Shown piece by piece: positions 33,487 through 42,298 of a DNA stretch of 64,000 nt (position 1 is the stretch's first letter; each line of letters opens with the position of its first letter). The notes beneath the pieces are model-generated. The model ran no database searches. It had not been told where the DNA came from and saw nothing but the letters and a program-made list of their open reading frames with translations. The DNA lies in contig CAYTBT010000009.1 of the NCBI GenBank assembly GCA_964436125.1, forward strand, positions 35,840 to 99,839, in the 5' to 3' direction. Both the position numbers and the translations under genes were made by a program. This DNA comes from CAYRFF01 sp964436125. Lineage in GTDB: Bacteria > Bacteroidota > Bacteroidia > Chitinophagales > Saprospiraceae.

Positions 33487-33822
33487 TTAATATAAAAGGT
33501 GCATCTTGGATTTTTCTCGCCACCCGGCATTATATTGACTATCAGTAAAATATATCTTTAAGTCGGCACTGTATTTACTATCGGTAAAATAAATTTTCTT
33601 GTCCGCATTGTATTTATTGTCGGTAAAGTGCCAGCGCCCTTTATTGCCATCGGCTTGATAGCGAGAGCTACATTTATAGACCAGGAGGTCGGCCTCATAT
33701 TTATTGTCTGTTACATAGACCCGGATATCTGCTTCATACTTACTATTGCATGAATAAATAAGTTGTGCCTGGCTGACTGAATATATTGCAATCGTGAATA
33801 GGAGAGTAGTTAATGTTTTCAT
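33487..33822 (-). CDS. Small exported DUF6150-type repeat protein
   Basis: 111 aa with a signal peptide (TLLFTIAIYSVSQAQ). The mature protein is a tandem array of short units of the form (F/V)TDNKYxADxxIY: KYEADIRVYV, KYEADLLVYK, RYQADGNKG, KYNADKKIYF, KYSADLKIYF, QYNAGWREK. This is the pattern of DUF6150, small beta-rich secreted proteins of unknown function. DNA of neighbouring units is also similar, so unit number could vary between strains. Stand-alone gene. Confidence 0.88.
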   Translation of the reverse strand: MKTLTTLLFTIAIYSVSQAQLIYSCNSKYEADIRVYVTDNKYEADLLVYKCSSRYQADGNKGRWHFTDNKYNADKKIYFTDSKYSADLKIYFTDSQYNAGWREKSKMHLLY

Positions 33823-34023
33823 AGCTGGTAGCTTGAGTGTTTAACATCGGAATTCTGAACTTATAATACATTCTGCAAGAGGACAATTCGATAAGATATA
33901 GATTTTATGATTTTCTTAACGGATTATTCTGATGAAGCTTGTCCTCTCATCCTAATCGTGCAATGCATATTACGTGTGTTGGGAATAAGGGATATGTTCC
34001 TATGAATTTTTCATCAGGTTTAT

Positions 34024-34035
34024 GCTTGCGCAAAT
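34024..34035 (-). repeat. ATTTGCGNAAGC word, copy 9
   Basis: Exact copy (N=C), intergenic; forms an inverted pair with the copy at 34089. Confidence 0.85.
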
Positions 34036-34088
34036 GTCTTTCTCACAACTCTTATCGGGCTTTTATATATAGGTTGCAGAGGAGTAGG

Positions 34089-34100
34089 CATTTGCGGAAG
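34089..34100 (+). repeat. ATTTGCGNAAGC word, copy 10
   Basis: Exact copy (N=G), intergenic, 53 bp beyond its inverted partner and preceded by GGC. Confidence 0.85.
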
Positions 34101-34119
34101 CGAACAACTTAATGGCCGG

Positions 34120-34153
34120 TAAGTGTTATTATATAATAAGTGTTATTATATAA
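34120..34153 (+). repeat. 17-bp tandem repeat before the LysR gene
   Basis: TAAGTGTTATTATATAA occurs twice in direct succession, ending immediately before the AAGGAG ribosome binding site. It may be an autoregulatory operator or a promoter duplication. Confidence 0.7.
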
Positions 34154-34168
34154 AAGGAGTAAAAGGCG

Positions 34169-35071
34169 ATGAATTTTAATCAATTGCGATATATTATTGC
34201 GGTAGAGAAGTACAGGAGCTTTGCGCAGGCTGCGCGTGAATGCCACATTGCTCAATCGACGATAAGTAAAGAAATCCAACGACTTGAACAAGAGTATGGG
34301 GTTATGATATTTGATCGGTCGCGATTGCCGATTACTCCGACGATGAAAGGAGAGGATCTGATTGATCAAGCTAAGCTTATTCTTGGAGCGAGAGAGAGAT
34401 TTGAGGAGATCGCCTTAAAGAGGGAGAATATGCCGGTCGGCACATTTAAAATGGGGATTCTTCCTATGCTTGCTCCGTATCTTATTCCGCTATTTGTTAA
34501 TTCTCTTGCTGATAAATATCCTGATTTACGTCTAGAGATTGTGGAAGTCGGTGCACGTGAACTTGCTCTGCATCTCGAGCGTGAAGAACTTGATGGTGGA
34601 ATAGTCCTGTCTCCATTTGCTGAAGATGGATTTTATGAAGATCTGCTCTTTGAAGAAAAATTTGTCCTGTATATTGACCCACAACATCCGCTTGCTGCAA
34701 AAGATGAGGTCGAATGGGAAGATATATCAGCTGAGAATCTTATTCTGCAAGAAGATATCCACGATTATTTTTATAAACCGACTCATCTCGGAAAGGAATC
34801 AGAATTCTTGAAAGGCAAGCTTCCCAATGTCCGTTTTCAGAGTGGTTCTCTTGAGACTATAAGGAAAATCATCGATAGAAATGGGGGGATGACTTTGTTG
34901 CCTGAACTATCAACGCTCTATATGGGGAATCGTCGGTTAAAAATGGTACGCAAATTGGTTAATCCCGTGATAAAACGGAATGTAGTGCTTGTTACACCGA
35001 GAGGCTTCCAAAAAAATAGAATTACCAAGGTTATAAAGCAAGAAATTCAAGGGAATCTACCGACAAATTAA
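34169..35071 (+). CDS. LysR family regulator, OxyR-like but without the redox cysteines
   Basis: 300 aa. N-terminal winged HTH (NFNQLRYIIAVEKYRSFAQAARECHIAQSTISKEIQRLEQEYG), then a substrate-binding-like effector domain (about 90-295). Overall order and motifs (FKMGILPMLAPYLIPLFV; GGMTLLPELS) are those of OxyR-type proteins. In OxyR, two cysteines form the peroxide-sensing disulfide in the region after LLxE; here that region reads LILQEDIHDYFYKPTHLG with no cysteine. It therefore probably senses a small molecule. The start has AAGGAG nine bases upstream. It lies 406 bp before the MmgE/PrpD operon on the same strand and may control it. Confidence 0.9.
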   Translation: MNFNQLRYIIAVEKYRSFAQAARECHIAQSTISKEIQRLEQEYGVMIFDRSRLPITPTMKGEDLIDQAKLILGARERFEEIALKRENMPVGTFKMGILPMLAPYLIPLFVNSLADKYPDLRLEIVEVGARELALHLEREELDGGIVLSPFAEDGFYEDLLFEEKFVLYIDPQHPLAAKDEVEWEDISAENLILQEDIHDYFYKPTHLGKESEFLKGKLPNVRFQSGSLETIRKIIDRNGGMTLLPELSTLYMGNRRLKMVRKLVNPVIKRNVVLVTPRGFQKNRITKVIKQEIQGNLPTN

Positions 35072-35477
35072 TCTGCAGAATTGCTGCACTGAAAAAATCG
35101 CATTATAGCTGAATTGTTGAACTGCAAGCCATAAACTATAAAGCCTAAGGAAGAGCTGCAAGGATGCGAAGGATTTTCAGAATTGTTATATTCCGACGTG
35201 GCAGTATATCGATATCGGACTATGCACCATCAACATTAAGGCTAGCCACTTCCAGCTTTCAGATTTTACAGTTCATCAATGACTAGTTTTTTAGACTTCA
35301 AGCTTTCAGGACTCATCGTCAGAATAGAATAGCAGGGATTTAAGAAGGTATCGTTAAGAAGATATCGTTTTTAGCTATATGTCTTATCGTAATATCCCGT
35401 GAACGATCAGAAACGAATTCTGTCAAGTGAGGCTTTTAAGAGTACAATTGATTAAATAATCAGATAAAGCAATAAAA
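35072..35477. other. Intergenic region with a direct repeat, upstream of the MmgE/PrpD operon
   Basis: At 35342-35369 AAGAAGGTATCGTT is followed directly by AAGAAGATATCGTT (13 of 14 identical), a possible regulator site before the operon. No gene is seen. Confidence 0.5.
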
Positions 35478-36869
35478 ATGACAGAAGTACAGAGATTGGC
35501 ACAGTATGTTGCCGAAAGGAAATATAGCGAGCTATCAGATGCCGCTAAGAAAGCATTGAAGATCCGTTTACTCGATGCACTGGGTTGTGGCATAGGAGCA
35601 ATGGAAGGCGAGCCGGTAAAGATGCTTGCTGAGAACATTGAGGAATTCGGTGGGAATGCGTTGGCTACTTTAATTGGTGGTGGAAAAACGGCTCCCGACC
35701 GAGCTGCTTTTTACAACTCATTTCTCATGAGATATCTCGATTATAATGATAGTTATCTAGCGAAGAATGAAACCTGTCATCCATCGGATAATATCGGCAG
35801 TATCCTGGCGGCAGGTGAATATGCCGATATCGATGGAGAGACATTTCTCATTGCACTTGCGATTGCATATCATGTACAATGTAGATTAAGTGACGAAGCA
35901 CCGGTAAGAGACAAGGGATTTGATCATACGGTTCAAGGTGCTTATGGTTCATCTGCCGGCATATCTTATGCTCTAGGTCTTGATGAAAGTCGTATCGCCC
36001 ATGCAATTGCAATTTCCGCTACTGCGTATAATGCACTCCGCGTGACACGGACCGGAAACCTGTCACACTGGAAAGGGATGGCATTTCCATCAACGGGATG
36101 GACATCGACACATTCCGCATTTCTGGCAATGCGTGGTATTACAGGGCCTGAAGAAGTAATTGAAGGCAACAAAGGATTTAAGGATACGATCGCCGGAGAT
36201 TTCAGCATTGACTGGAAAGCTGAAAATATGGAAAGAGTTACAGAAACGATTGTGAAGAAGTATAATGCCGAGATTCATTCTCAAGCTACGCTTGAGGGAG
36301 TGCAAGAAATGCGAGAACTCTACGATATTGATCCGGAGAATATAGAGCGGATTGTGCTCAATACATTTGATGTGGCGTACAATATCATCGGCGGAGGTGA
36401 AGAAGGAGATAAGAAACACATCAGCACTAAGGAAGAGGCAGATCATAGCTTGCCGTATTTAATTGCTGTGATGTTACTTGATGGGAAGGTATTGCCTGCT
36501 CAATATTTGCGTAAGCGAATAAATAGCGATGATGTGCAGACACTCCTACAAAAAGTAGAAGTTTACGAGAAAGGTGATTATTCCGATCGATTCCCACGGG
36601 AAATGCCTTGTGATCTCACAATTTATATGAAGAATGGGGAAAAGTATCAAATTGAGAAGACGGATTATGAGGGATTTAATACGCGTCCGGCTTCCTGGGA
36701 TATGGTTATAAATAAATTTAAAGCATTGTCTTCAGCGTACGCAGATGAAGACAGGCAGAATCGAATTATTGAAATAGTACAGAATATGGAAATGTACTCT
36801 GTGCGAGACTTGATGAAAGTCTTAAACGGAATCAAAGTAGAAAAAGAAGATTTAATCACACAAAATTAA
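35478..36869 (+). CDS. MmgE/PrpD family protein
   Basis: 463 aa. Family features: N-terminal helical domain with RLLDALGCGIGAMEG and FLMRYLDYNDSYLAKNETCHPSDNIGSILAAGEYADIDG, then HTVQGAYGSSAGISYALG, NLSHWKGMAFP, and SLPYLIAVMLLDG in the C-terminal lid domain. Known members are 2-methylcitrate dehydratase (PrpD), aconitate decarboxylase and iminodisuccinate epimerase. No prpB or prpC is nearby, so methylcitrate is not supported. A phosphosulfolactate synthase-like gene begins 5 bp after its stop, so the two probably act on one pathway. Confidence 0.92.
   Translation: MTEVQRLAQYVAERKYSELSDAAKKALKIRLLDALGCGIGAMEGEPVKMLAENIEEFGGNALATLIGGGKTAPDRAAFYNSFLMRYLDYNDSYLAKNETCHPSDNIGSILAAGEYADIDGETFLIALAIAYHVQCRLSDEAPVRDKGFDHTVQGAYGSSAGISYALGLDESRIAHAIAISATAYNALRVTRTGNLSHWKGMAFPSTGWTSTHSAFLAMRGITGPEEVIEGNKGFKDTIAGDFSIDWKAENMERVTETIVKKYNAEIHSQATLEGVQEMRELYDIDPENIERIVLNTFDVAYNIIGGGEEGDKKHISTKEEADHSLPYLIAVMLLDGKVLPAQYLRKRINSDDVQTLLQKVEVYEKGDYSDRFPREMPCDLTIYMKNGEKYQIEKTDYEGFNTRPASWDMVINKFKALSSAYADEDRQNRIIEIVQNMEMYSVRDLMKVLNGIKVEKEDLITQN
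36505..36516 (+). repeat. ATTTGCGNAAGC word, copy 11
   Basis: Exact copy (N=T) inside the MmgE/PrpD gene, read as YLRKR. Confidence 0.85.
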
Positions 36870-36874
36870 AAGAC

Positions 36875-37735
36875 ATGAGAGATTTAAAAGTATTAAATAA
36901 AGAGAGAGATTTTATTACTCATCCCGTTGCATTTGACTGGTTGAGGCGGAATGAAAGACAAGAGAAACCGCGTAGTGTCGGACTCACTGAAATACGAGCA
37001 GCATATTACTCCAATTTTGGGCAGACTTATTTCAAGGATATCCTGGAGCTGAGTGGTAATTATGTGGACAGTATTAAATATGCCGGTGGGTCATTTACTA
37101 TGATGAATCCGGAAAAAATCAAAGAAATCAATGAGCTTGCACACAGTTATGGTGTGGAGATTTCCACCGGTGGATTTATGGAATATGTGTTAACGCAAGG
37201 GAAAGATGCAGTGAGGAAGTATATCCGTGATGTGAAGGAACTGGGATTTGATATCATTGAGATATCTACGGGGTTTATTTCCATTCCGACTTCCGACTGG
37301 CAGAGCGTTATCGAAGACGTACAGAAAGCAGGCTTGAAGGCTAAGCCCGAAATCGGTGTCCAATTTGGTGCCGGTGGCGATGGAACGATTGCCGAATACG
37401 AAGATGAAGGAATTCAGGATGTGAACTACGCCATTCAACAGGCCAAACAGTTTCTAGATGCCGGTGCATTCTTGATTATGATGGAGTCTGAGGGCGTTAC
37501 TGAAAATGCGGAGCCGTGGAAAATAGATGTCCCTGCGAAGTTTATCAGGGAACTGGGATTGGAGAACGTGATGTTTGAAGCAGCTGATCCACAAGTCTTC
37601 AAGTGGTACATCAAGAACTATGGTCCTGAGGTAAACTTATTTGTCGATCACAGTCAGCTCGTTCAGCTGGAAGCAACCCGCCAAGGTATCTGGGGAACCA
37701 ATGATGTGTGGGGTAGGATAGTGACGTATAAGTAA
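36875..37735 (+). CDS. Phosphosulfolactate synthase-like (ComA family) protein
   Basis: 286 aa. It matches the ComA family (beta/alpha)8 barrel: KPRSVGLTEIRAAYY, YVDSIKYAGGSFTMM, GVEISTGGFMEYVL, FDIIEISTGFISIP, KAKPEIGVQFGAGGDG, FLIMMESEGVTEN, VMFEAADPQVFKWYIKNYGPEVNLFVDHSQLV. Archaeal ComA adds sulfite to phosphoenolpyruvate in coenzyme M synthesis; bacterial relatives and plant HSA32 lack a proven reaction. It is 5 bp downstream of the MmgE/PrpD gene in an operon ended by a hairpin. The substrate is unknown; the tight pairing suggests consecutive steps. Confidence 0.9.
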   Translation: MRDLKVLNKERDFITHPVAFDWLRRNERQEKPRSVGLTEIRAAYYSNFGQTYFKDILELSGNYVDSIKYAGGSFTMMNPEKIKEINELAHSYGVEISTGGFMEYVLTQGKDAVRKYIRDVKELGFDIIEISTGFISIPTSDWQSVIEDVQKAGLKAKPEIGVQFGAGGDGTIAEYEDEGIQDVNYAIQQAKQFLDAGAFLIMMESEGVTENAEPWKIDVPAKFIRELGLENVMFEAADPQVFKWYIKNYGPEVNLFVDHSQLVQLEATRQGIWGTNDVWGRIVTYK

Positions 37736-37780
37736 GGAGGATCACTAGATAAGCCATCTTTTGGAAAGTCGGCAAAGTTT

Positions 37781-37814
37781 AAAGCCGGTCGGGATACTAT
37801 GCTCGATCGGCTTT
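37781..37814 (+). terminator. Terminator of the MmgE/PrpD operon
   Basis: AAAGCCGGTCG and CGATCGGCTTT pair at all 11 positions (one G-U) around a 12-base loop, then TTA. It lies 45 bp after the stop codon. Confidence 0.7.
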
Positions 37815-38004
37815 TATGCTTACACGATTTTTAAGCTTGATTCTTGCTATATCGTCGAAAGTGTGATTGCATAAAAGTATAATTATGGCGAGAAAATTGT
37901 TGTTTTATTATCTACGTTATAGACTTGGGAGGGTAATATGCTAGCAGAAAGAAGGGAAATCACCACTATATGATTATGTAATTCCCGGCATACAGTAAAA
38001 CCGA

Positions 38005-39456
38005 TTACGGAGCTTCAACCCTTTCAGAGGAGTTTTCAGGAAGAATTAAATCCTCATATTGCTTATATCGTCTGAAGATTTCATGGATGTAATTGTCTGT
38101 GATAAAGCCTCTGACATAACCATATCTTATTTCCGGTCTAGTGAAATACTCATGCTTGCTCAGGAGTATTATTGCTTCTTCAACGTTATCATCCCAGACA
38201 TACGGATCCAATCCGATTAATTGTGCAAGTCGTTGCGCATCATAGATATGGCCGATTCCCGCATTATAGGCAGCCATCGTGAATTTAATCCGCTGAATAC
38301 TGTCCTCAACTCGCTCAAATCTTGAATAAAGACGATTGAGAAAAGCTGTTCCTCCACGGATATTTTCTTCAGGATTGAAAGGGTTCTTCACTTGAAATAC
38401 ACGCAATGCTTCAGGCATAAGTTGCATTAAACCACTTGCACCGAGCCGACCTTCAATATCGGGATTAAATCTTGATTCCTGATAGATAAGCGAAGTTAAA
38501 AGCCACCAGTCCCATCCCAGAGCATCGGCATAGTGTTTTATAAGATCGTCGTAGGGGCTTATCTTTCCTGTATTCTTACTGAAGTAATCGCTATTAACCC
38601 GACGGAGATAGCTACGCTTATTTTTAAAATACTTATTGTATAAACTTGTGTAGAAACGTTGTTCCTTGGCTCCTTTAATCCACTCGTTCACTGCTTTTAA
38701 TAGCTGAGGAGAATTTTTCCTTACGGCCCAGGCAATATGTTGTGAAAAGCTTATCCTAGTATGAATATCTAGAATAGGGAAAAGAGCTTGATTTACTGCA
38801 GCGAGGTTGTAGTCAGCAACGGTATAGTCAATCTTTTTATCGACAACCATTCTGATAATTTCATCGGTAATTTTGTCGCCTTTGATTTCTTTGATAGTAA
38901 TTTTGCCACCGATTTCTTTTTCGAGATTTTTTAAGCGTGGAAAATAAGAAGTTCCTTCTCCTACATAAATCGTATCGCCGATAAGTTCCGCCGGATTACG
39001 CACGAGGTGATGCTGAATTTCCCTATGTGAAAGTTTCTTCCAGTTATCCGGTTTCCGTTGAACGAGAACCTGATGGGTGAGGTAAAGATCATTGGTAAAG
39101 GCAAGTTGTTTCTTCCGCGCTTCGGTTACCGTAAGCCCAAAGGCAATAATATCTCCCTTCCCGGATTCAAGTAAGTCAAATACTTCGTTGAAATTATCTG
39201 CAACGATGATATTTAACTCGAGACCGAGTTTGTCAGCAAGATGCTCTGCCATCTCATATTCATAGCCCATTGCTTGTCCACGATAAAGGAAATAGCTGGT
39301 AGAATTATTGGTTGTGATGACATTGAGGACCCCACTGGCTGTAATCTGTGGGAGATCACGCTGAAATTCAGCTTTGATGTTTTCATCACAGGCTATGAAG
39401 GCTGAGCTTACGCAAATGCCCATACACACAGTAAAAATATATACTATATTCTTCAT
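38005..39456 (-). CDS. Membrane-bound lytic transglycosylase, MltF-type
   Basis: 483 aa. Lipoprotein signal (CMGICVSSAFIAC, Cys23). Residues 40-280 are a periplasmic solute-binding (SBP_bac_3) domain; 300-460 are an SLT goose-type lysozyme domain with the catalytic Glu327 in YQESRF and GLMQLMPEA and AAYNAG motifs. MltF has exactly this order. It cleaves the glycan strand of peptidoglycan between MurNAc and GlcNAc to 1,6-anhydroMurNAc, and the regulatory domain is controlled by muropeptides in homologues. Stand-alone. Confidence 0.94.
   Translation of the reverse strand: MKNIVYIFTVCMGICVSSAFIACDENIKAEFQRDLPQITASGVLNVITTNNSTSYFLYRGQAMGYEYEMAEHLADKLGLELNIIVADNFNEVFDLLESGKGDIIAFGLTVTEARKKQLAFTNDLYLTHQVLVQRKPDNWKKLSHREIQHHLVRNPAELIGDTIYVGEGTSYFPRLKNLEKEIGGKITIKEIKGDKITDEIIRMVVDKKIDYTVADYNLAAVNQALFPILDIHTRISFSQHIAWAVRKNSPQLLKAVNEWIKGAKEQRFYTSLYNKYFKNKRSYLRRVNSDYFSKNTGKISPYDDLIKHYADALGWDWWLLTSLIYQESRFNPDIEGRLGASGLMQLMPEALRVFQVKNPFNPEENIRGGTAFLNRLYSRFERVEDSIQRIKFTMAAYNAGIGHIYDAQRLAQLIGLDPYVWDDNVEEAIILLSKHEYFTRPEIRYGYVRGFITDNYIHEIFRRYKQYEDLILPENSSERVEAP
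39406..39417 (-). repeat. ATTTGCGNAAGC word, copy 12
   Basis: Exact copy (N=T) inside the signal peptide of the MltF-type gene, read as GICVSS; preceded by GGGC. Confidence 0.85.
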
Positions 39457-39616
39457 GTTCCAGACCTTGGAGAAGATAATCTATCTTGTTTCACGGGTGC
39501 AATTTACGTATTATTAACATAAAATTTAAATTCTAGGGAAAATCTTAAATTTCTTTTTCTTGGTCAATGGGATTATAAAGCACTTTAAACCGCGTAAATG
39601 AGCTTGTGTGCTACTA

Positions 39617-40324
39617 CTAATCTTCAGAAACACGAGCAAAAAAGTTTTCAAGTTCTTTCAGTGTTTCCGGTGTAGTATGGATATCCTTGACGATTTCTCC
39701 TTTGTCGAGTACGACAATTCTATCGCACACCTCAGTTGTATGCATGAGGTCGTGACTAGAGATAAGGAAGGTCTGATTTCCCTGGGCAATTTTTTCCTTT
39801 AGAAGTGATTTTAGCCTGAACTGTGTCGTGGGGTCAAGATTGGCAAATGGTTCATCGAGGATGAGTACTTGCGGTTCTCCTATGAAAGCACCGGTAAGGC
39901 CTACTTTTTTCTGATTTCCCTTGGATAAATCGCGGATATATTTGCGTTGATTCAGAATCTCACCATTAAATAAATCTTCAAATGGCTGGAGGAATGCATC
40001 GATATCTGCTTTATTCAGTCCACGTAATTCACCGATGAAGTAAAAGTATTCTTCAGGTGTGAGGTAATTGATGAGAAAACTCTCATCGAGAAATGCACCC
40101 GTGAAAGGCTTCCATGCTTCACTCTTACTTACATCTATGTCATTGCTTGTGATTGTGCCCTCAGTTGCAGAAATTAAATCGAGGATTAAGCTGAAAAATG
40201 TCGTTTTCCCTGCACCATTGTTCCCGACTAAACCAAAACACTGTCCATCGGGAATATTCAATTCAGGAATATTTAATACACATTGGCCGGTATAAATCTT
40301 TTTAATGCCCTTAACATGAATCAT
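39617..40324 (-). CDS. ABC transporter ATP-binding protein
   Basis: 235 aa from ATG 40324 (MIHVKGIKKIYTGQCVLNI); a start 15 codons earlier is open but not family-like. Walker A GNNGAGKT at 34-41, signature LSKGNQKKVGL (KGNQ instead of GGQ), Walker B VLILDEPFANLDP and the switch LISSHDL are present, so it is an active ATPase of the single-subunit gliding/exporter type. The permease is probably the DUF5687 protein encoded divergently. Confidence 0.93.
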   Translation of the reverse strand: MIHVKGIKKIYTGQCVLNIPELNIPDGQCFGLVGNNGAGKTTFFSLILDLISATEGTITSNDIDVSKSEAWKPFTGAFLDESFLINYLTPEEYFYFIGELRGLNKADIDAFLQPFEDLFNGEILNQRKYIRDLSKGNQKKVGLTGAFIGEPQVLILDEPFANLDPTTQFRLKSLLKEKIAQGNQTFLISSHDLMHTTEVCDRIVVLDKGEIVKDIHTTPETLKELENFFARVSED

Positions 40325-40660
40325 ATTTCTTGTATTTGATATTCTTGTATTTCTGAATAAAACTGCCACCCGATTGCGTATAACAGCGCATAGGCTGCAA
40401 TTTACATTGAAAAGTGTAGAATTTTTTAAAATCCATTGCTGTTTTTTACAGAATTTGCAGAAGCTTTAGGTCTTCCGCCCAGGCATTTGCTTGATAAGTG
40501 ATGAGGAAAATTCCTTAATTTGAGTACTCAGAGATAAAAGAAGTAAAAGAGAAGATTTCAGGTGAATCGGAGTAAAAGTGCAAAAGAAGGCATGACTACT
40601 TTCTGTATGAGGGGAGGAAAGCGAAATTTTATGTAAATTTGTATTAGAAAAAGAATATGT
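40325..40660. other. Divergent intergenic region between ABC ATPase and permease
   Basis: Contains a TAAATTTG box at 40634-40641 close to the permease start, a perfect -7 element with no good -33 box, and a one-mismatch copy of the 12-bp word (ATTTGCAGAAGC, 40453-40464). No gene is seen. Confidence 0.5.
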
Positions 40661-42124
40661 ATGCTTTGGAGATTTGTGAAGTTAGAGTGGAAATCCTTTA
40701 TTCGTTCCTCGGCATTTGGGATGAATATGGCCTTAAAAATCATATTGGGGCTAGCCGCATCCTTTTATGCGGTCATGTTCCTGATCCTCGGTGCCGGGAT
40801 GTATTACATTATTAAAGAGGCTGGACTAGAGCCATTGTCAAGCGTAAATAGATTTCTTATATACTGGGTGGCGGCAGATTTAGTCATCCGGTATTTCCTA
40901 CAGAAAGCTCCGATTATGTCAGTCAGGAGTTTATTGACGCTGCCGATTTCCAAGAAAGGAATAACCCGGTATCTCATGGGGAAGTCAGCTTTTTCATTCT
41001 TCAATATTTACCCCGCTTTCTTTTTTCTTCCTTTTTCTATCGTACTTATCATTAATGATTATTCCATTTTAGGTGTCATTGCCTGGCATCTAGCAATTGT
41101 TGCGCTTACTTTATTCAATAATTTCTTGAACCTTGCGGTAAATAACAAAGATAAAATTTTCATCCTTGTATTGTTTATTCTTGTAGGTCTGGGAATCTTG
41201 CAGTACTATCAGATATTGGATATTACAGAATATGCCGGTCCTGTATTTCAGGCATTTTATGAACTTCCATGGACTGTATTCATAGTCCTAGGATTGACTT
41301 ATGCTATGTATAGGTACAATTTTAATTATTTTTATAACGCTCTCTATCTTGATGAGGCAATAAATAAGGTACATAAACTAGCCAAAGTACGAGATTATAC
41401 CTGGTTGAACCGTTTTGGTTTAATGGGAACATTTTTAAAAAATGATCTCAGACTTATTCTGCGCAATAAACGACCGCGGAGTGTATTGTGGGTAAGTGCA
41501 TTATTTCTCTTATACGGACTTCTCTTTTTTACCAATTCCATGTACAATGAATCGGACTTCTGGCTCATATTTGCTGCTATATTTGTTACCGGTGGCTTTC
41601 TCTTTACCTTCGGGAGTTATGTGCCGAGCTGGGATAGTGCGTATTATCCACTCCTTATGAGTCAGAACATCAAGTATAAGGAATACCTTACCTCCAAGTG
41701 GTGGCTTATTGTTATTGCAACATTTGTATCGATGATCTTGAGCGTATTTTATCTGTACTTCGGTCTCAAATTTTATCTTGCGATACTAGCCGGTGGAATC
41801 TATAATATAGGTGTCAATGGACATATCGTACTATTAAGTGGCGCTTACGTAAAGACACCTATAGATTTAAGTAGCGGGAAGAAACCCTTCGGTGATTCTA
41901 GGGCATTTAACCTCAAGACTGTTTTGTTGACTATCCCTAAAATTATTCTTCCGATTCTCCTTTTCTATATTTTTAAGCTGTTGTTTAACGATACAGCCGG
42001 ACTTCTTGCCATTGCAGTATTCGGTATTCTCGGGCTTGCATTTAGGAATATGGTATTCAGAATGATAGAGAAGATTTATAAAAAAGAGAAGTACGATACA
42101 TTGCGCGCCTATAAAGAAGGGTGA
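40661..42124 (+). CDS. DUF5687 family membrane protein (probable ABC permease)
   Basis: 487 aa with about 10 to 12 transmembrane helices in two bundles, split by a cytoplasmic stretch (about 225-260, LAKVRDYTWLNRFGLMGTFLKNDLRLILRNKRPRS). The opening LWRFVKLEWKSFIRSSAFGMNMALKI, and the repeat of a similar LKNDLRLILRNKRPRS segment in the middle, are typical of DUF5687/ABC-2-like permeases in Bacteroidota. It is divergent from an ATP-binding protein that has no other partner, so the pair probably forms an exporter; the substrate is unknown. Confidence 0.87.
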   Translation: MLWRFVKLEWKSFIRSSAFGMNMALKIILGLAASFYAVMFLILGAGMYYIIKEAGLEPLSSVNRFLIYWVAADLVIRYFLQKAPIMSVRSLLTLPISKKGITRYLMGKSAFSFFNIYPAFFFLPFSIVLIINDYSILGVIAWHLAIVALTLFNNFLNLAVNNKDKIFILVLFILVGLGILQYYQILDITEYAGPVFQAFYELPWTVFIVLGLTYAMYRYNFNYFYNALYLDEAINKVHKLAKVRDYTWLNRFGLMGTFLKNDLRLILRNKRPRSVLWVSALFLLYGLLFFTNSMYNESDFWLIFAAIFVTGGFLFTFGSYVPSWDSAYYPLLMSQNIKYKEYLTSKWWLIVIATFVSMILSVFYLYFGLKFYLAILAGGIYNIGVNGHIVLLSGAYVKTPIDLSSGKKPFGDSRAFNLKTVLLTIPKIILPILLFYIFKLLFNDTAGLLAIAVFGILGLAFRNMVFRMIEKIYKKEKYDTLRAYKEG

Positions 42125-42298
42125 ACTCTATTTTTATGGAAAATCGCCATGGAATAGAGCATTTTCCTGGTGAAAGCCTGAATAATTCAACATATCAGAA
42201 GCTGAGGACAATTGATTTGACAGAATGCAGAACAAAGTACAATGTAGTCCCATTACATTGAGTGAAAAACATTTTATAAAGAGTTAAATTAATCGATT

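Larger units (their letters stand above)
33823..34168. other. Intergenic region upstream of the LysR gene
   Basis: Holds two facing ATTTGCGNAAGC words and a 17-bp tandem repeat next to the LysR start. No gene is seen. Confidence 0.55.

Noticed and set aside
34120..34153. CRISPR-like repeat
   Set aside because: Only two units without a spacer; it is a simple tandem duplication, and no cas gene is present.
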